A stretch of 49,858 bases of DNA from Tenacibaculum sp. SG-28. GTDB lineage: Bacteria > Bacteroidota > Bacteroidia > Flavobacteriales > Flavobacteriaceae. The notes beneath the pieces were generated by a model. It saw only the letters and a program-made list of their open reading frames with translations, was not told where the DNA came from and ran no database searches. The translations under genes were made by a program, and so were the position numbers. The number at the start of each line of letters is the position of its first letter. The stretch's first letter is position 1. Shown in pieces: positions 29,610 through 40,160 of the stretch. Location of the stretch: contig NZ_MQVY01000007.1 of assembly GCF_002954385.1 (NCBI RefSeq), forward strand, positions 19,887-69,744, written 5' to 3'.

Positions 29610-30425
29610 CTACTTTAAGGTAAACACGTAAATAATACTTCCTTTTTGTGGAGAAGCATTTGGAACAGCATTCCAAGTAGTATTCAGGGCTGCTTCCTTA
29701 GCAGCTTTATTCAAACACGAATCAGCACTTGTGGAGCCTCTCCCTCCAGGCTCTGCTGCAATAACCTTACCGGTTTTATCTACCACAATACTCACTACTA
29801 CTGTGCCTTCTTCCTGACAACCATCTTTTGGTTTGGGTTTTGAAAGGGCCTTTCTACCAGCCAAATTGTAATTTCCATCGGAGCCGCTACGTGTATTTCC
29901 GTAATAGTTCGAAGTGTTAATATCGCCCTCTTTATTCCCTTTCAACCCTTGTTTTATATCGTCCCCTTCTCCTGCTGTAGCTCCTTCACTGTTCGCTCCT
30001 TGCATTAAACTCTCTAACGCGTTCTTTGTGGCTTGTGATGGTTTTGGTTCTGGCTGTTTTGCGGGTTCTACTTCTTTTTCAGGCGATTCGTTGTTTTCTT
30101 TTTCCTCTTTAGGCTTTGCTACACTTGGAGCCTCTGTTTGCGCGTCATTCGTTAGCACTTCTTCTTCAGAAGTATTTTCTGAAGTTTCCGCAGTAGATGC
30201 TTCTGGAATTTCCTCAGGCATAGCAGTAGTATTCTCTTGTTTTACCTCTTTGACGGGTGCGCCGCTACCAACCTCTGAATTTCCAAAATTTATTGCCACG
30301 CCGTATTCTACAGGAGGGTCGAGATAGGTCATTCCAAAACTAAATATCCCAACAAGTAGAAGGGATAAAATTAGCATCGTTAGCCCTGCGGATTTTCTCT
30401 TATGTTTTGTATTCAAATATTTCAT
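29610..30425 (-). CDS. TonB-family energy transducer
   Basis: TonB proteins carry the energy of the ExbBD proton channel to outer-membrane receptors. The 271-residue protein has one N-terminal membrane helix (about residues 14-36), then a Pro/Glu/Lys-rich periplasmic spacer, and a C-terminal domain (GTVVVSIVVDKTGKVIAAEP and NKAAKEAALNTTWN). It follows exbB and exbD in the same orientation. Flavobacteria have several TonB versions, and this one's receptor is not indicated. Confidence 0.88.
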   Translation of the reverse strand: MKYLNTKHKRKSAGLTMLILSLLLVGIFSFGMTYLDPPVEYGVAINFGNSEVGSGAPVKEVKQENTTAMPEEIPEASTAETSENTSEEEVLTNDAQTEAPSVAKPKEEKENNESPEKEVEPAKQPEPKPSQATKNALESLMQGANSEGATAGEGDDIKQGLKGNKEGDINTSNYYGNTRSGSDGNYNLAGRKALSKPKPKDGCQEEGTVVVSIVVDKTGKVIAAEPGGRGSTSADSCLNKAAKEAALNTTWNAVPNASPQKGSIIYVFTLK

Positions 30426-30474
30426 AACTGTACATCCAACCTAAAAATAAGCAATTACCTCACTGAAGATCGTC

Positions 30475-30866
30475 TTATTTTCCTTTTACCGCTAAAATCA
30501 TTTTAAGTTTATTCTTATTAGCTATGTCAATAACCTGCATCACTAGTTTGTAAGGTACATTTTGATCGCCTCTAATAACCACAGTTTTTTCTTTATTTAC
30601 ACCAACTTTTGTTAGTAATTCTAGCTCTAACTGTGCAGCACTAACTTCTTTTTTATCGATGTAAAAAGAAGAATTTTCAGTTATGGTAACCGCAACAGAG
30701 GTTTGATTCTCTGTTTTACCTCCTGCTTTCGGGAGTATCACATCAATTGCGCTTACCGTCACTAAAGTAGAGGTTAACATAAAAAAATGAGTAACAAAAA
30801 TACGATGTCGGTCATCGACGACATATTGAAACTAGGATCCACTTTATTTCTTCCTCTTAAATTCAT
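30475..30866 (-). CDS. exbD: ExbD/TolR-type proton-channel subunit, one frameshift as sequenced
   Basis: The long open frame starts only at the end of the membrane helix. Reading from ATG 30866 gives MNLRGRNKVDPSFNMSSMTD, then VFLLLIF and a break at a seven-A run (plus strand 30781-30787). With eight it continues FFMLTSTLVTVSAIDVILPK. The conserved Asp in SSMTDIVF is the proton-carrying residue of ExbD. Repaired length is 130 residues, normal for the family. The start overlaps the exbB stop (TAATG), showing translational coupling. Confidence 0.92.
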
Positions 30867-31552
30867 TACACTGGTTCGTTTAATAAATCTAAAAATTCAA
30901 CTGAGGTTGCTTCCATTTGATACACCACTTTATCCGTTCGAACTACCAAATGGTTGTAGGAAATGTAAGCAACAATACCAACTATTAAACCTGCAACAGT
31001 AGTAGTCATTGCCGTATACAAGCCATCCGATAACATTTTTATATCAATTTGCCCGCCAGAATTTGCTATTTCGTGAATGGCTACAATCATTCCGATTACC
31101 GTACCTAAAAAACCAATCATCGGAGCAGCACCAGCAATAGTGGCTAAAACACTTACATTTTTCTCTAATTGATACACCTCTAGCTTCCCCGCATTTTCTA
31201 TAGCAGTATTAATATCATCAAGTGGTTTCCCTATTCTGGATATGCCTTTACCAATTAAGCGCGCCGTCGGTGTTGGCGTATTAGCACACAAGGTTTTAGC
31301 ACTTTCTAATTTCCCGTTGGTAATGTGATCCTTGATTTGATTCATGAAATTTTTGTCTACATTCGAGGCTGCCTTAATGGCAAAAACACGTTCAAAATAA
31401 ATGTATAATGCAACTGCCAATAAAATAAACAACAAGGCTATTATGAGCTGTCCACCAAGCCCTCCATCCATTATTAAATTATAAATAGACAACGTTTTTT
31501 CTTGCGATACTGCTTCTATTTCTTGCGCTTCATTCTGAAAATAAACTCCCAT
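30866..31552 (-). CDS. exbB: ExbB/MotA/TolQ-type proton-channel protein
   Basis: A 228-residue inner-membrane protein with three helices (about residues 33-52, 136-160 and 178-200) and the family motif LATIAGAAPMIGFLGTVIGM, then GLYTAMTTTVAGLIVGIVAY. It forms the pore with ExbD, whose gene overlaps its stop codon. First gene of the exbB-exbD-tonB-folC group. The terminator at 31605-31635 separates it from nhaB upstream, so it should have its own promoter, though I see no clear consensus box. Confidence 0.93.
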   Translation of the reverse strand: MGVYFQNEAQEIEAVSQEKTLSIYNLIMDGGLGGQLIIALLFILLAVALYIYFERVFAIKAASNVDKNFMNQIKDHITNGKLESAKTLCANTPTPTARLIGKGISRIGKPLDDINTAIENAGKLEVYQLEKNVSVLATIAGAAPMIGFLGTVIGMIVAIHEIANSGGQIDIKMLSDGLYTAMTTTVAGLIVGIVAYISYNHLVVRTDKVVYQMEATSVEFLDLLNEPV

Positions 31553-31604
31553 TAAAATTGTTTTAAATTATTATAATTAACGATTGTGATGGTCTTTAAT
31601 TGTT

Positions 31605-31635
31605 TAAAAAATCCTGAATCTTACAATTCAGGATT
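31605..31635 (-). terminator. intrinsic terminator after nhaB
   Basis: AATCCTGAAT and ATTCAGGATT form a perfect 10-bp stem with a six-base loop, followed on the minus strand by six T. It lies 34 bases after the nhaB stop. Confidence 0.9.
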
Positions 31636-31668
31636 AAATATATACAATTTATCGTTGTGCTTTTTTGC

Positions 31669-33141
31669 CTATGACAAGGTAATTTTTACCATAATATAAC
31701 CTAAAACCCCAAGCACTATGGTATAGGGCAAGGCCATTTTAACCATTTTACCGTACGATAAATTAATGAGCGGTGCTAATGAAGAAGTAAGCAAAAATAA
31801 AAAGGCAGCTTGGCCATTCGGTGTTGCGACGCTAGGAAGGTTTGTTCCTGTGTTTATAGCAATAGCAAGTTTCTCAAAATGCTCTCTACTAATCTCTCCA
31901 TTTTGAAATGCACTCTGTACTTCCCCAATATATACCGTTGCAACAAATACATTGTCACTAATAGCCGATAAAAATCCGTTTGCAATATAAAAAAGACCAG
32001 GTTGTTCTGCTGGGTCTTGCTGTAACGCCCAATCGATAATTGGCTTGAATAAATGTTGGTCATGAATCATCGCTACGATTACAAAAAACACAACTAACAA
32101 GCCTGTAAAAGGAAGTGCTTCCTCGAATGCAGGACCTAATTGGTGTTCGTCAATAATTCCCATAAAGGCAGTTTGTACGATTATCAGCGCCAAACCGATA
32201 AATCCAACAGGGGCGATATGCAATGCCAAAGCAACGATCAATAAAAGAGCAGCAATACCTTGCACGATTAAACCGATTTTTTGTTTTTCTGTTCGCTTTG
32301 CATCTTCTTCCGCAGTATATCCTTCAATAATATCAGAAGCTACCTTTGGCAATTTAGCACCAAAACCAAACCATCCTGTAGATTCTAATACAATTGTAGT
32401 TAGTAATCCGGCAAAAAGGACAGGAATTGTGATTGGCGCCATCTGCAGAAAGAACTGGATAAAATCCCAACCCATTCTTTCCCCAATTAATAAATTTTGA
32501 GGTTCTCCCACAAGGGTACACACGCCACCTAAGGCAGTACCCACTACTCCGTGCATGATTAAACTTCTTAAAAAACTTCGGAACTGTTCTAACGTTTCTC
32601 CGCTTAACTCTTTACGATCTAGCACTCCATCTTTATCGTAGTCGGATATATTGGAATGAATTTTATGGTAAACGCCATAAAAACCAACTGCTACACTAAT
32701 TAGTACTGCAGTAACAGTTAGAGCATCTAAAAATGCAGAAAGTACTGCAGATATAAAAACAAACAGAAGTGATAAAAGTATTTTGGATTTAATTTTGGTA
32801 AAAACCTTACTAAAAATATACATCAATAGCGGTTTCATAAAATATATTCCTGCGACCATGAATACCAAAAGAAGTACAACTTCTAAATTTTGATTGACTT
32901 CGTGGTAGGCATTATCAGGCGTTGTTAATCCTAATGCTAAAGCCTCTATCGCTAATAAGCCTCCCGACTGCAATGGATAACACTTTAAAGCCATGGCAAG
33001 GGTAAAAATAAACTCTCCAATAAAAAGCCACGCTGTTATGGTTTTACCAAGAATAAAAAATGAAAAAATATTGAATATTAAAAATCCAATCATTGTCATT
33101 TTAAACCACTTAGGACTGTTTCCTAAAAAATACTTAAACAT
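31669..33141 (-). CDS. nhaB: Na+/H+ antiporter NhaB
   Basis: NhaB expels Na+ in exchange for protons. The 490-residue protein has about twelve membrane segments and close family signatures: LGNSPKWFK at the start, [40 protein letters not shown], and [16 protein letters not shown]. Length agrees with the E. coli type (about 510). The gene follows the amino-acid dehydrogenase by 21 bases and may share its transcript. A terminator follows. Confidence 0.95.
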   Translation of the reverse strand: MFKYFLGNSPKWFKMTMIGFLIFNIFSFFILGKTITAWLFIGEFIFTLAMALKCYPLQSGGLLAIEALALGLTTPDNAYHEVNQNLEVVLLLVFMVAGIYFMKPLLMYIFSKVFTKIKSKILLSLLFVFISAVLSAFLDALTVTAVLISVAVGFYGVYHKIHSNISDYDKDGVLDRKELSGETLEQFRSFLRSLIMHGVVGTALGGVCTLVGEPQNLLIGERMGWDFIQFFLQMAPITIPVLFAGLLTTIVLESTGWFGFGAKLPKVASDIIEGYTAEEDAKRTEKQKIGLIVQGIAALLLIVALALHIAPVGFIGLALIIVQTAFMGIIDEHQLGPAFEEALPFTGLLVVFFVIVAMIHDQHLFKPIIDWALQQDPAEQPGLFYIANGFLSAISDNVFVATVYIGEVQSAFQNGEISREHFEKLAIAINTGTNLPSVATPNGQAAFLFLLTSSLAPLINLSYGKMVKMALPYTIVLGVLGYIMVKITLS

Positions 33142-33162
33142 ACTACTATTTAATTTATACTT

Positions 33163-34388
33163 TTACATTAACTCTTTAAGAGCTATTTCAAAAGCAGTTT
33201 CACTTATTTTTGTTTTTGATGCACTACGTGCGAAAGTTCTTTGTAATGCCTTTTTAATGGTATTTGAGGTGTCCTCAAAAATTGCCTGATCCGACATTTC
33301 AACGCGGCGTTCCATGAAGTAGGCAAACACTCTAGCCATTCCACAATTCGAAATAAAATCTGGAATTAAACTTACTTTTTTGTCCGTATCTTCCATAATA
33401 GCACCGAAAAAGATTTCTGGATCTGCAAAAGGAACATTTGCACCACAAGAGATAACTTCTAAACCAGTATCGATCATTTTGTTAATTTGATCTTGCTGCA
33501 CTAATCGTGAAGCCGCACAAGGAGCAAATATTTCACATGGTAAGTTCCAAATACGAGTATTTATTTCTTCAAAAGGAATCATGTGTTCTGCTACCAACGT
33601 GTTACCGTCTTTGGCTAGGAAATAATCTTGAATTTCTTCAAAGGTAAAACCTTCCTCCTTAATCACGCCACCAACTCTATCGATAATACCCACTACTTTT
33701 GCTCCCATCTGAGCTAAGTAATATGCGGCTGCAGAGCCAACATTTCCAAAGCCTTGTACAATGGCTCTTTTTCCTTTCACACTTCCACCGTAAATATCGT
33801 AGTAATGGCGAACTGCCTCTGCTACACCATATCCGGTAATCATGTCGGCAACGGTATATTTTTTGGCTACACTTGGCGATAAACTTTCATCTTCTAAAAC
33901 TTTAATCACACCATGCGTAACTGCCCTATTCTATTAATTTTATCTGCTTCGGTTGGTTTAAAGTGTCCGTTAAAAACACCTTCTTGCGGATGCCATACAC
34001 CACTATCTTCTGTAATCGGAATAACTTCATGGATTTCATCTACATTTAAATCACCACCTGTTCCGTAATAGTTTTTTAACAAAGGAGCAACGGCCTTATA
34101 CCAACGCTCTAAAACTCCTTTTTTACGAGGATCGTGTGGGTCAAAATTTATACCTGATTTAGCACCACCAATGGCAGGACCAGAAACGGTAAACTTCACT
34201 TCCATGGTTTTAGCAAGTGACATTACTTCGTATTTATCTAGGCCTTTACGCATTCTTGTTCCTCCTCCAGCTGCTCCTCCACGTAGTGAGTTTATGACCG
34301 TCCAGCCTTCCGCCTCCGTTTCAGAATCTTTCCAATTAAAAACTATCTCTGGTTGTTTTTCTTCATATTTCTTAAGTAATTCTTTCAT
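33163..34388 (-). CDS. Glu/Leu/Phe/Val dehydrogenase (leucine or glutamate type), one frameshift as sequenced
   Basis: The enzyme oxidatively deaminates an amino acid using NAD(P). The frame breaks at 33915: adding one base (CGCCATGGT on the minus strand) gives GQLRHGVIKVLEDE without a stop and a 408-residue protein. The N-terminal domain has MEVKFTVSGPAIGGAKSG with Lys65 and Lys77 for substrate binding and catalysis. The Rossmann domain has VQGFGNVGSAAAYYLAQMG. Substrate cannot be fixed from sequence alone. A -7 box at 34533-34526 gives a long leader containing a small CCCCA/TGGGG hairpin (34466-34480). Confidence 0.9.
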
Positions 34389-34525
34389 TTTTAATGTTTA
34401 AAAATTTTTCAACTTTATTATTTATCCTCTTTTCCATAGCTTTTGAAACTATTGCAAAATATTTTCCCCATATAGTGGGGTTAAAGCTGATCCATATTAC
34501 TGATTTTTGAAGTTTGTTCAATACA

Positions 34526-34533
34526 CAAACTTA
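34526..34533 (-). promoter_or_regulatory. -7 box for the amino-acid dehydrogenase
   Basis: TAAGTTTG on the minus strand fits TAnnTTTG. It implies a leader of about 135 bases before the ATG at 34388. Confidence 0.45.
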
Positions 34534-34647
34534 GTGTAAAAATTATATATTTTCTAACATAAAGTAGTTTATCTATGGTTATGCATGGGAAATAAACATT
34601 TTTACTTCAAACCGTGTAAAATTTATTGGTTATACCCACTACATAAC

Positions 34648-35712
34648 TTACTCTTGTGGATAAAAAATAACTCCTGAGCAGTGATCTTTAGATGCCCCGG
34701 TAACAGAAGCAAGACAATTCGTTTGGTTTTGCATTCTTAGCAACCCGAGAAAAGCAAAAACGAGAGCCTCTTTGTATTCAATAAGTTCTTTATTTGGAAG
34801 CACTAATTGTTTTTTTGTATGATATGCAATCCTTTGAATTAAAAAACTATTGAAAACTCCCCCACCAGTAAAGAGCACATGTTTAGATTCTTTAATATGG
34901 GACGCTATTTGTATTGCCGCATGTTCCGTAAAAGTTCGCAAAATAGAAGGAATAGAAAAATTATTCGTTTCGATTAGCGGAAATACAATATCCTGTACCC
35001 ATTCTAATCCTAGTGATTTTGGTGGTGCTTTTTGATAAAAATCTAAGCGGTTCAAGTGTTCTAACAATTGGTGATTCAAAACACCTTTTGCTGCTATTTG
35101 CCCACCATCATCAAAATCAAAGCCTAGGTCTTGCACATAATGGTTTAGTACAATATTTACAGGGCAAATATCAAAGGCAATACGATCTTTTTGTTTGTTT
35201 TCAAATGATATATTCGCAAAACCTCCCAAATTCACACATCTATCAAACTCTGAAAAAAGTAATTTATCACCGATAGGAACTAAAGGGGCTCCTTCCCCAC
35301 CCAGAGCTACATCCTGACTCCTAAAATCGCATACCACAGGTATTTTGGTTTTATTTGCTATTGTTTGCCCATCTCCAATCTGAAGCGTATACCCTAATTT
35401 TGGTTGGTGTTTTATGGTATGACCGTGACTTGCGATAAAATCAATTTTTGTAATGTGGTAACTATGTATAAAATCTTGAAGCATCGTACCAAGTAACTGC
35501 GCATATGCAACAGATAGTTCTTCTAACTCTAAATCGTTGTATGTAATTGCTTTTTGCAGTATATTTTTCCAAGAACTCGCATATGGAATTGTTCTTGAAT
35601 AAACAATCTCAAACTCGGAATATCTTTTCGGATTAAAGACAGCATATACAATGTCTACACCATCTAGTGAGGTCCCTGACATTACTCCTAAACAAAATAT
35701 TTTCTCACCCAT
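34648..35712 (-). CDS. anmK: anhydro-N-acetylmuramic acid kinase AnmK
   Basis: AnmK phosphorylates and opens 1,6-anhydro-MurNAc from cell-wall recycling. The 354-residue protein has GVMSGTSLDGVD (residues 9-20), ASHGHTIKHQP, VCDFRSQDVALGGEGAPLVP, NLGGFANIS and VLFTGGGVFN, all diagnostic. Length is normal. It is divergent from the acyl-CoA dehydrogenase gene and has a near-consensus -7 box (TATATTCG) just before the ATG. Confidence 0.96.
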   Translation of the reverse strand: MGEKIFCLGVMSGTSLDGVDIVYAVFNPKRYSEFEIVYSRTIPYASSWKNILQKAITYNDLELEELSVAYAQLLGTMLQDFIHSYHITKIDFIASHGHTIKHQPKLGYTLQIGDGQTIANKTKIPVVCDFRSQDVALGGEGAPLVPIGDKLLFSEFDRCVNLGGFANISFENKQKDRIAFDICPVNIVLNHYVQDLGFDFDDGGQIAAKGVLNHQLLEHLNRLDFYQKAPPKSLGLEWVQDIVFPLIETNNFSIPSILRTFTEHAAIQIASHIKESKHVLFTGGGVFNSFLIQRIAYHTKKQLVLPNKELIEYKEALVFAFLGLLRMQNQTNCLASVTGASKDHCSGVIFYPQE

Positions 35713-35820
35713 ATTGCGAATATAGAGATCATTCTTTCATTGCATTTAAAAATGAAATTATCAAATTTTGGTAAAAATTAGATAAAAATTAGTTTTAATG
35801 AATTAAACACCCCGTATTTT

Positions 35821-35851
35821 TTGATAATATGATTATAAACAAGTATCTTTG
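35821..35851 (+). promoter_or_regulatory. promoter for the acyl-CoA dehydrogenase (-33 TTG and -7 TATCTTTG)
   Basis: TTG at 35821-35823 and TATCTTTG at 35844-35851 are 20 bases apart, the best match in the window to the two-part Bacteroidota promoter. The leader would be about 40 bases. Confidence 0.65.
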
Positions 35852-35897
35852 AGCGCATTTTTTACGAATATAACAATCATATTAACAAATTAAATAA

Positions 35898-37040
35898 ATG
35901 GATTTTAATCTTACTGAAGAGCATTTAATGATCCGTGATGCTGCAAGAGATTTTGCGCAAAACGAATTATTACCAGGAGTTATTGAAAGAGACGATAAAC
36001 AAACTTTTCCTGACGAATTAGTACGAAAAATGGGAGAACTTGGTTTCATGGGAATTATGGTTGATCCTAAATATGGAGGTAGCGGAATGGATACTATTTC
36101 TTACGTACTGATCATGGAGGAATTGTCTAAAATTGATGCCTCAGCATCGGTTATGGTATCTGTAAACAATTCTTTGGTTTGTTACGGTTTAGAAGCCTAC
36201 GGTTCGGAGGAACAAAAAGAAAAATACCTAACCAAATTAGCGACAGGAGAACAAATAGGTGCTTTTTGTTTGAGTGAACCAGAAGCAGGAAGTGATGCTA
36301 CTTCACAAGCTACCACTGCAGAAGACAAAGGAGATTATTACTTATTGAACGGAACTAAGAATTGGATTACCAACGGAGGACGTTCGGATGTATATCTAGT
36401 AATCGCCCAAACCGATAGAAGCAAAAAACACCGAGGAATTAACGCTTTTATTGTGGAAAAAGGTATGGAAGGTTTTCATATTGGTCCGAAAGAAGATAAA
36501 TTAGGAATACGTGGATCAGATACCCATACACTTCAATTTAACGATGTTAAAGTTCCAAAAGAAAACAGAATTGGTGAAGATGGATTTGGATTTAAGTTTG
36601 CAATGAAAACGCTTTCTGGAGGTCGAATCGGAATCGCTGCACAAGCATTAGGTATTGCTTCAGGAGCCTATGAACTTGCGCTAAAATACTCCAAAGAGCG
36701 TAAAGCATTTGGAACGGAAATTTGCAACCACCAAGCAATTGCCTTCAAATTGGCCGACATGTACACAGAGATCGAAGCTGCTCGTCATTTAGTGATGAAA
36801 GCTGCCTGTGACAAAGACGCTGGAATCAATTACGACCGAGCAAGTGCAATGGCCAAGTTATATGCTTCTAAAGTTGCCATGGAACACACCGTAGAGGCTG
36901 TGCAAATACATGGCGGTAATGGTTTTGTAAAAGAATACCACGTAGAACGATTAATGCGAGATGCCAAAATCACGCAAATTTACGAAGGAACTTCTGAAAT
37001 TCAGAAAATAGTTATTTCAAGAAGCTTACTAAAAGACTAA
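35898..37040 (+). CDS. acyl-CoA dehydrogenase (short-chain/butyryl type)
   Basis: An FAD enzyme that makes the alpha-beta double bond in acyl-CoA beta-oxidation or branched-chain degradation. The 380-residue protein has AFCLSEPEAGSDA, the FAD-binding NGTKNWITNGG, and the catalytic base Glu363 in IYEGTSEIQ. The Glu position and length fit the short-chain (butyryl-CoA/SCAD) type. It is a single-gene unit with a strong promoter and a strong terminator. Confidence 0.94.
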   Translation: MDFNLTEEHLMIRDAARDFAQNELLPGVIERDDKQTFPDELVRKMGELGFMGIMVDPKYGGSGMDTISYVLIMEELSKIDASASVMVSVNNSLVCYGLEAYGSEEQKEKYLTKLATGEQIGAFCLSEPEAGSDATSQATTAEDKGDYYLLNGTKNWITNGGRSDVYLVIAQTDRSKKHRGINAFIVEKGMEGFHIGPKEDKLGIRGSDTHTLQFNDVKVPKENRIGEDGFGFKFAMKTLSGGRIGIAAQALGIASGAYELALKYSKERKAFGTEICNHQAIAFKLADMYTEIEAARHLVMKAACDKDAGINYDRASAMAKLYASKVAMEHTVEAVQIHGGNGFVKEYHVERLMRDAKITQIYEGTSEIQKIVISRSLLKD

Positions 37041-37064
37041 AGAATAGTTTCCTATAAAACAAAG

Positions 37065-37098
37065 AGTCTTTCCATATGTTTGGAAAGGCTTTTTTTTT
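37065..37098 (+). terminator. intrinsic terminator after the acyl-CoA dehydrogenase
   Basis: AGTCTTTCCA pairs with TGGAAAGGCT (one G:T) around a six-base loop and runs into nine T. Confidence 0.9.
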
Positions 37099-37132
37099 AC
37101 AATTTAATTGGGCAAAAAATAAAACCTCTAAA

Positions 37133-37930
37133 CTACATCTCTTTCACGTTTTCAAATTGAACTTTATGTAAATGAAGACCAGAAGAAGGGGCTATAGATT
37201 TTATAAACGAAATAGAACTTTTTGGATCCAAGGATGCCTTTATAAAATCTAGCGTTACGTTTCCTTTTCCCAAATCAAAAAGAGCTCCCATAATTAAACG
37301 AATTTGATTTCTCAAAAAACCCTGCCCCTTTACTACGAGTACATAACTCCTTTCCGGAAAAAAAGACGCGGTTAAATCTGTATTTACTACGATTCTACAA
37401 AACTCTATACGCCTTTCTACTTTGGTATCCTCGGATGGTTTTGTACAATATCTCTTGAAGTTGTGAAACCCTTCAAAAAGCATCGCTCCTTGTTGCATCA
37501 AACCAATGTCTAAATCGTCTATAATTCCAGTTAAAAAGGCAGCTGCATATGGATGGTTCTTTTCCCCAAAAGAAAAATAATATCGATACTCTTTCGTTTT
37601 TGGATGTTGGATAATATTGAAAGAAGCATCCTCAATATTTTGTATTTGTACCAAGCGAATATCTGTTGGAGAATTTTTGTTGAAAGAATTGATGAAATCT
37701 TCTTTTACTACCGCAGAATCAATAAACAACTGTACGTAGAAATCTGTAGCCGATACTTTGGCATCGGTTCTTCCTACCCCAATTGATTTATTGCGAATTC
37801 CTTTACAAACAAATTTAAGTGTTTTATCCACTGCCCAATGCACTGTTTTAAGATTTGGCTGTTTCTGCCAACCGTGAAAACGAAATCCTAAATACTGAAT
37901 TTGGAGAAGGTAAATGTTTGTATAGTTCAT
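37133..37930 (-). CDS. TruA-family tRNA pseudouridine synthase
   Basis: A 265-residue pseudouridine synthase of the TruA fold with the catalytic aspartate in GVGRTDAKVSA (Asp56), YLGFRFHGWQKQ at the N-terminus, HNFKRYC, and GQGFLRNQIRLIMGAL. Classic TruA has GRTDAGVHA, so the KVS variant marks a divergent branch. Whether it modifies positions 38-40 of tRNA like TruA, or is a second, specialised copy, is not clear. A near-consensus -7 box (TATTTTTA) precedes the ATG. Confidence 0.85.
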   Translation of the reverse strand: MNYTNIYLLQIQYLGFRFHGWQKQPNLKTVHWAVDKTLKFVCKGIRNKSIGVGRTDAKVSATDFYVQLFIDSAVVKEDFINSFNKNSPTDIRLVQIQNIEDASFNIIQHPKTKEYRYYFSFGEKNHPYAAAFLTGIIDDLDIGLMQQGAMLFEGFHNFKRYCTKPSEDTKVERRIEFCRIVVNTDLTASFFPERSYVLVVKGQGFLRNQIRLIMGALFDLGKGNVTLDFIKASLDPKSSISFIKSIAPSSGLHLHKVQFENVKEM

Positions 37931-38555
37931 AGGGGTAAAAATACAGCTATTTTATAGTTTTTTATTTTTATTAATTCTAAATAATTATTGAATTATCAAC
38001 AAATTTATGTTTTTTGTAAAAAAAAATCATCAAAATCAACGAATTGGTGAAAATAATTTAATGGATATCGTTTTTTTTCTGTGGAAAATGCATTTTTATC
38101 AAATTAATAATAAAAGAAGCAGAAATTAAGCAGTTCGCATTTTATAGCATTACAGCATACTTGCTTTTATCATATAAAAATTTTTAGCCCTCTTTTTTTA
38201 ATACCCTCCTAGCAGCGAAAACGTTGTAGAAACCTAAACTTCTAAAGCTCATTTGCTTATGTGCACTAAAAATTGAAAATTAGCAACTCCGTGCAACCAC
38301 TTAGAGTAGAAAACAGTTTGTCAAAATCTAATAATATGACACATATTTATCGCTTTATTTCAGGATTTAGCACTAGCATTATTTTACAATCTAAAAGATA
38401 TATAAAAGAATTAAAACAACAATAACACTCCTAAACTCAATTTTCACGGTATCAGATTGTGTAAATGAAGGAAACAAAAACATAGGAATACAAATAAGAA
38501 TGGAAAATATAATCTTGAAGGTATTTCAACTCACAAAACAAAAACAATATAACAA
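37931..38555. other. 625-bp AT-rich gap before the nitrogen operon
   Basis: No gene is visible in any frame. It must hold the promoter of glnB-amt-gltB-gltD; the nearest -7-like sequence is TAATCTTG shortly before glnB, one base off consensus. I found no sigma-54 type GG/GC pair. Several A/T runs and no clear palindrome. Confidence 0.5.
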
Positions 38556-38894
38556 ATGAAAAAAATTGAAGCGGTTATACGAAAATCTAAATTTCATCAG
38601 GTAAAAGATGCCCTTCATAAGGCCGGTATTAATTTCTTTTCCTACTGGGATGTAACGGGGCTTGGGAATGAAAAAGAAGGACACGTATATCGAGGGGTAG
38701 CCTATAATACCAGTGATATCCAAAGAAGGTACTTATCTATCGTTGTAAATGATGAATTTGAAAAAGCTGCTATAGATGCAATTCTAGCAGCCGCTGCAAC
38801 TGGTGCTATAGGTGATGGCAAAATTTTCGTTTCTACGATTGAAGAAAGTTATCGAATACGAACAGGAGAAAAAGGAGGAGACACACTAAACTAA
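38556..38894 (+). CDS. glnB: PII nitrogen-regulatory protein (GlnB/GlnK)
   Basis: PII trimers sense ATP/ADP and 2-oxoglutarate and control ammonium uptake. The 112-residue protein starts MKKIEAVIRKSKF, carries the T-loop YRGVAYNTSDIQRRYL with a tyrosine (Tyr50) in the place of the modifiable Tyr51, and ends with the nucleotide motifs GAIGDGKIFV and YRIRTGEKGGD. Its position just before amt (11 bases) is the usual GlnK-type pairing and suggests that it gates the transporter. First gene of the operon. Confidence 0.95.
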   Translation: MKKIEAVIRKSKFHQVKDALHKAGINFFSYWDVTGLGNEKEGHVYRGVAYNTSDIQRRYLSIVVNDEFEKAAIDAILAAAATGAIGDGKIFVSTIEESYRIRTGEKGGDTLN

Positions 38895-38905
38895 CAAGAA
38901 AAGCA

Positions 38906-40143
38906 ATGGATATACTTACTTTAAACAATGTATGGATGATGCTCTGTACAGCATTAGTATTTTTTATGCACCTAGGATTCGCATTTTTAGAAATAGGTCT
39001 TACGCGCCAAAAAAATACGATTAATATCTTATTCAAAAATATATTTATAATAACCGTTGGACTGTTGTTATACTGTCTTATAGGGTTCAATTTGATGTAC
39101 CCAGGATTCGCCGAAGATTCGTTAGGAATTTTTGGTTTCTCCGGATTTGGATTAGAGCCTCCTCTACAAAACGGAAGTTTAGATTTAGCCTATAATAAAG
39201 GTTATACCTACTGGACTGACTTCTTATTTCAAGGCATGTTTGCTGCTACCGCTGCAACTATAGTTTCTGGAGCTGTTGCAGAACGAATGAAGTTAGGCCC
39301 CTTTATCATTTTCACAATACTATACGTAGGTTTTATCTATCCTCTTGCAGGATCTTGGAAATGGGGAGGTGGCTTTTTAGACAGGCTAGAAACTCCCTTT
39401 TATGACTTTGCTGGTTCTACCCTAGTGCATTCTGTTGGTGGTTGGGCAGCTTTAGTTGCAGTGTATTTACTGGGGGCGAGAATTGGAAAATTTAAAGACG
39501 GGAAGGCACAGGCAATACCGGGTCATAACGTACCAATTGCAACAGCAGGAGTCTTGATATTATGGTTAGGATGGTTTGGCTTTAACGGTGGATCTGTATT
39601 ATCCGCAGATCCAACTGCTACCTCCTTAACTCTAGTAACAACATGTCTAGCAGCAGCTGCTGGTGGTGTACTAGCCTTTATCACCTCTACCGCACTCTAT
39701 AAAAATTTCGACTTAACCATGTTTCTCAATGGGATACTAGGAGGTCTTGTTGGAATTACTGCCGGTGCCGATCAAATGTCTCCCTCAGATGCAATCCTTA
39801 TTGGCGCAATAGCAGGTATTATTGTCGTTCTTGCAGTAGGCTTAATTGACAGATTAAAACTGGATGATCCTGTAGGTGCAATTGCCGTTCATCTATTCTG
39901 TGGAATATGGGGAACCATAGCAGTTGGCATATTTGGAAATCTAGCGGGATGGGAGCAATTTTTATCACAATGCATTGGAGTGATTTGCTATGCTGCCCTT
40001 TGCATTATATCCTCGTTTCTAATCCTTTTCACGGTGAAAAAATAAGTGGTATAAGAGTTACGGAACGCGAAGAATTAGAAGGCTTAGATAAATACGAACA
40101 CGGAATAAATTCTTATCCAGACTTCAGATTAAACGAACACTAA
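38906..40143 (+). CDS. amt: ammonium transporter Amt, one frameshift near the C-terminus as sequenced
   Basis: A polytopic ammonium channel with the twin pore histidines in STLVHSVGGW and IAVHLFCGIWG. The frame breaks at a six-A run (40037-40042). With seven it continues TVKKISGIRVTEREELEGLD and ends RLNEH, the usual cytoplasmic tail that meets PII, for 412 residues. Without repair the tail is lost but all membrane helices remain. It lies between glnB and gltB in the nitrogen operon. Confidence 0.93.
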
Positions 40144-40160
40144 AACACAAAATTTAAAAG

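Noticed and set aside
29914..30327. 137-codon plus-strand frame, rich in Ser and Phe, over the TonB-type gene
   Set aside because: Its composition is the antisense of the Glu/Lys/Pro-rich TonB spacer; no independent signal or motif.
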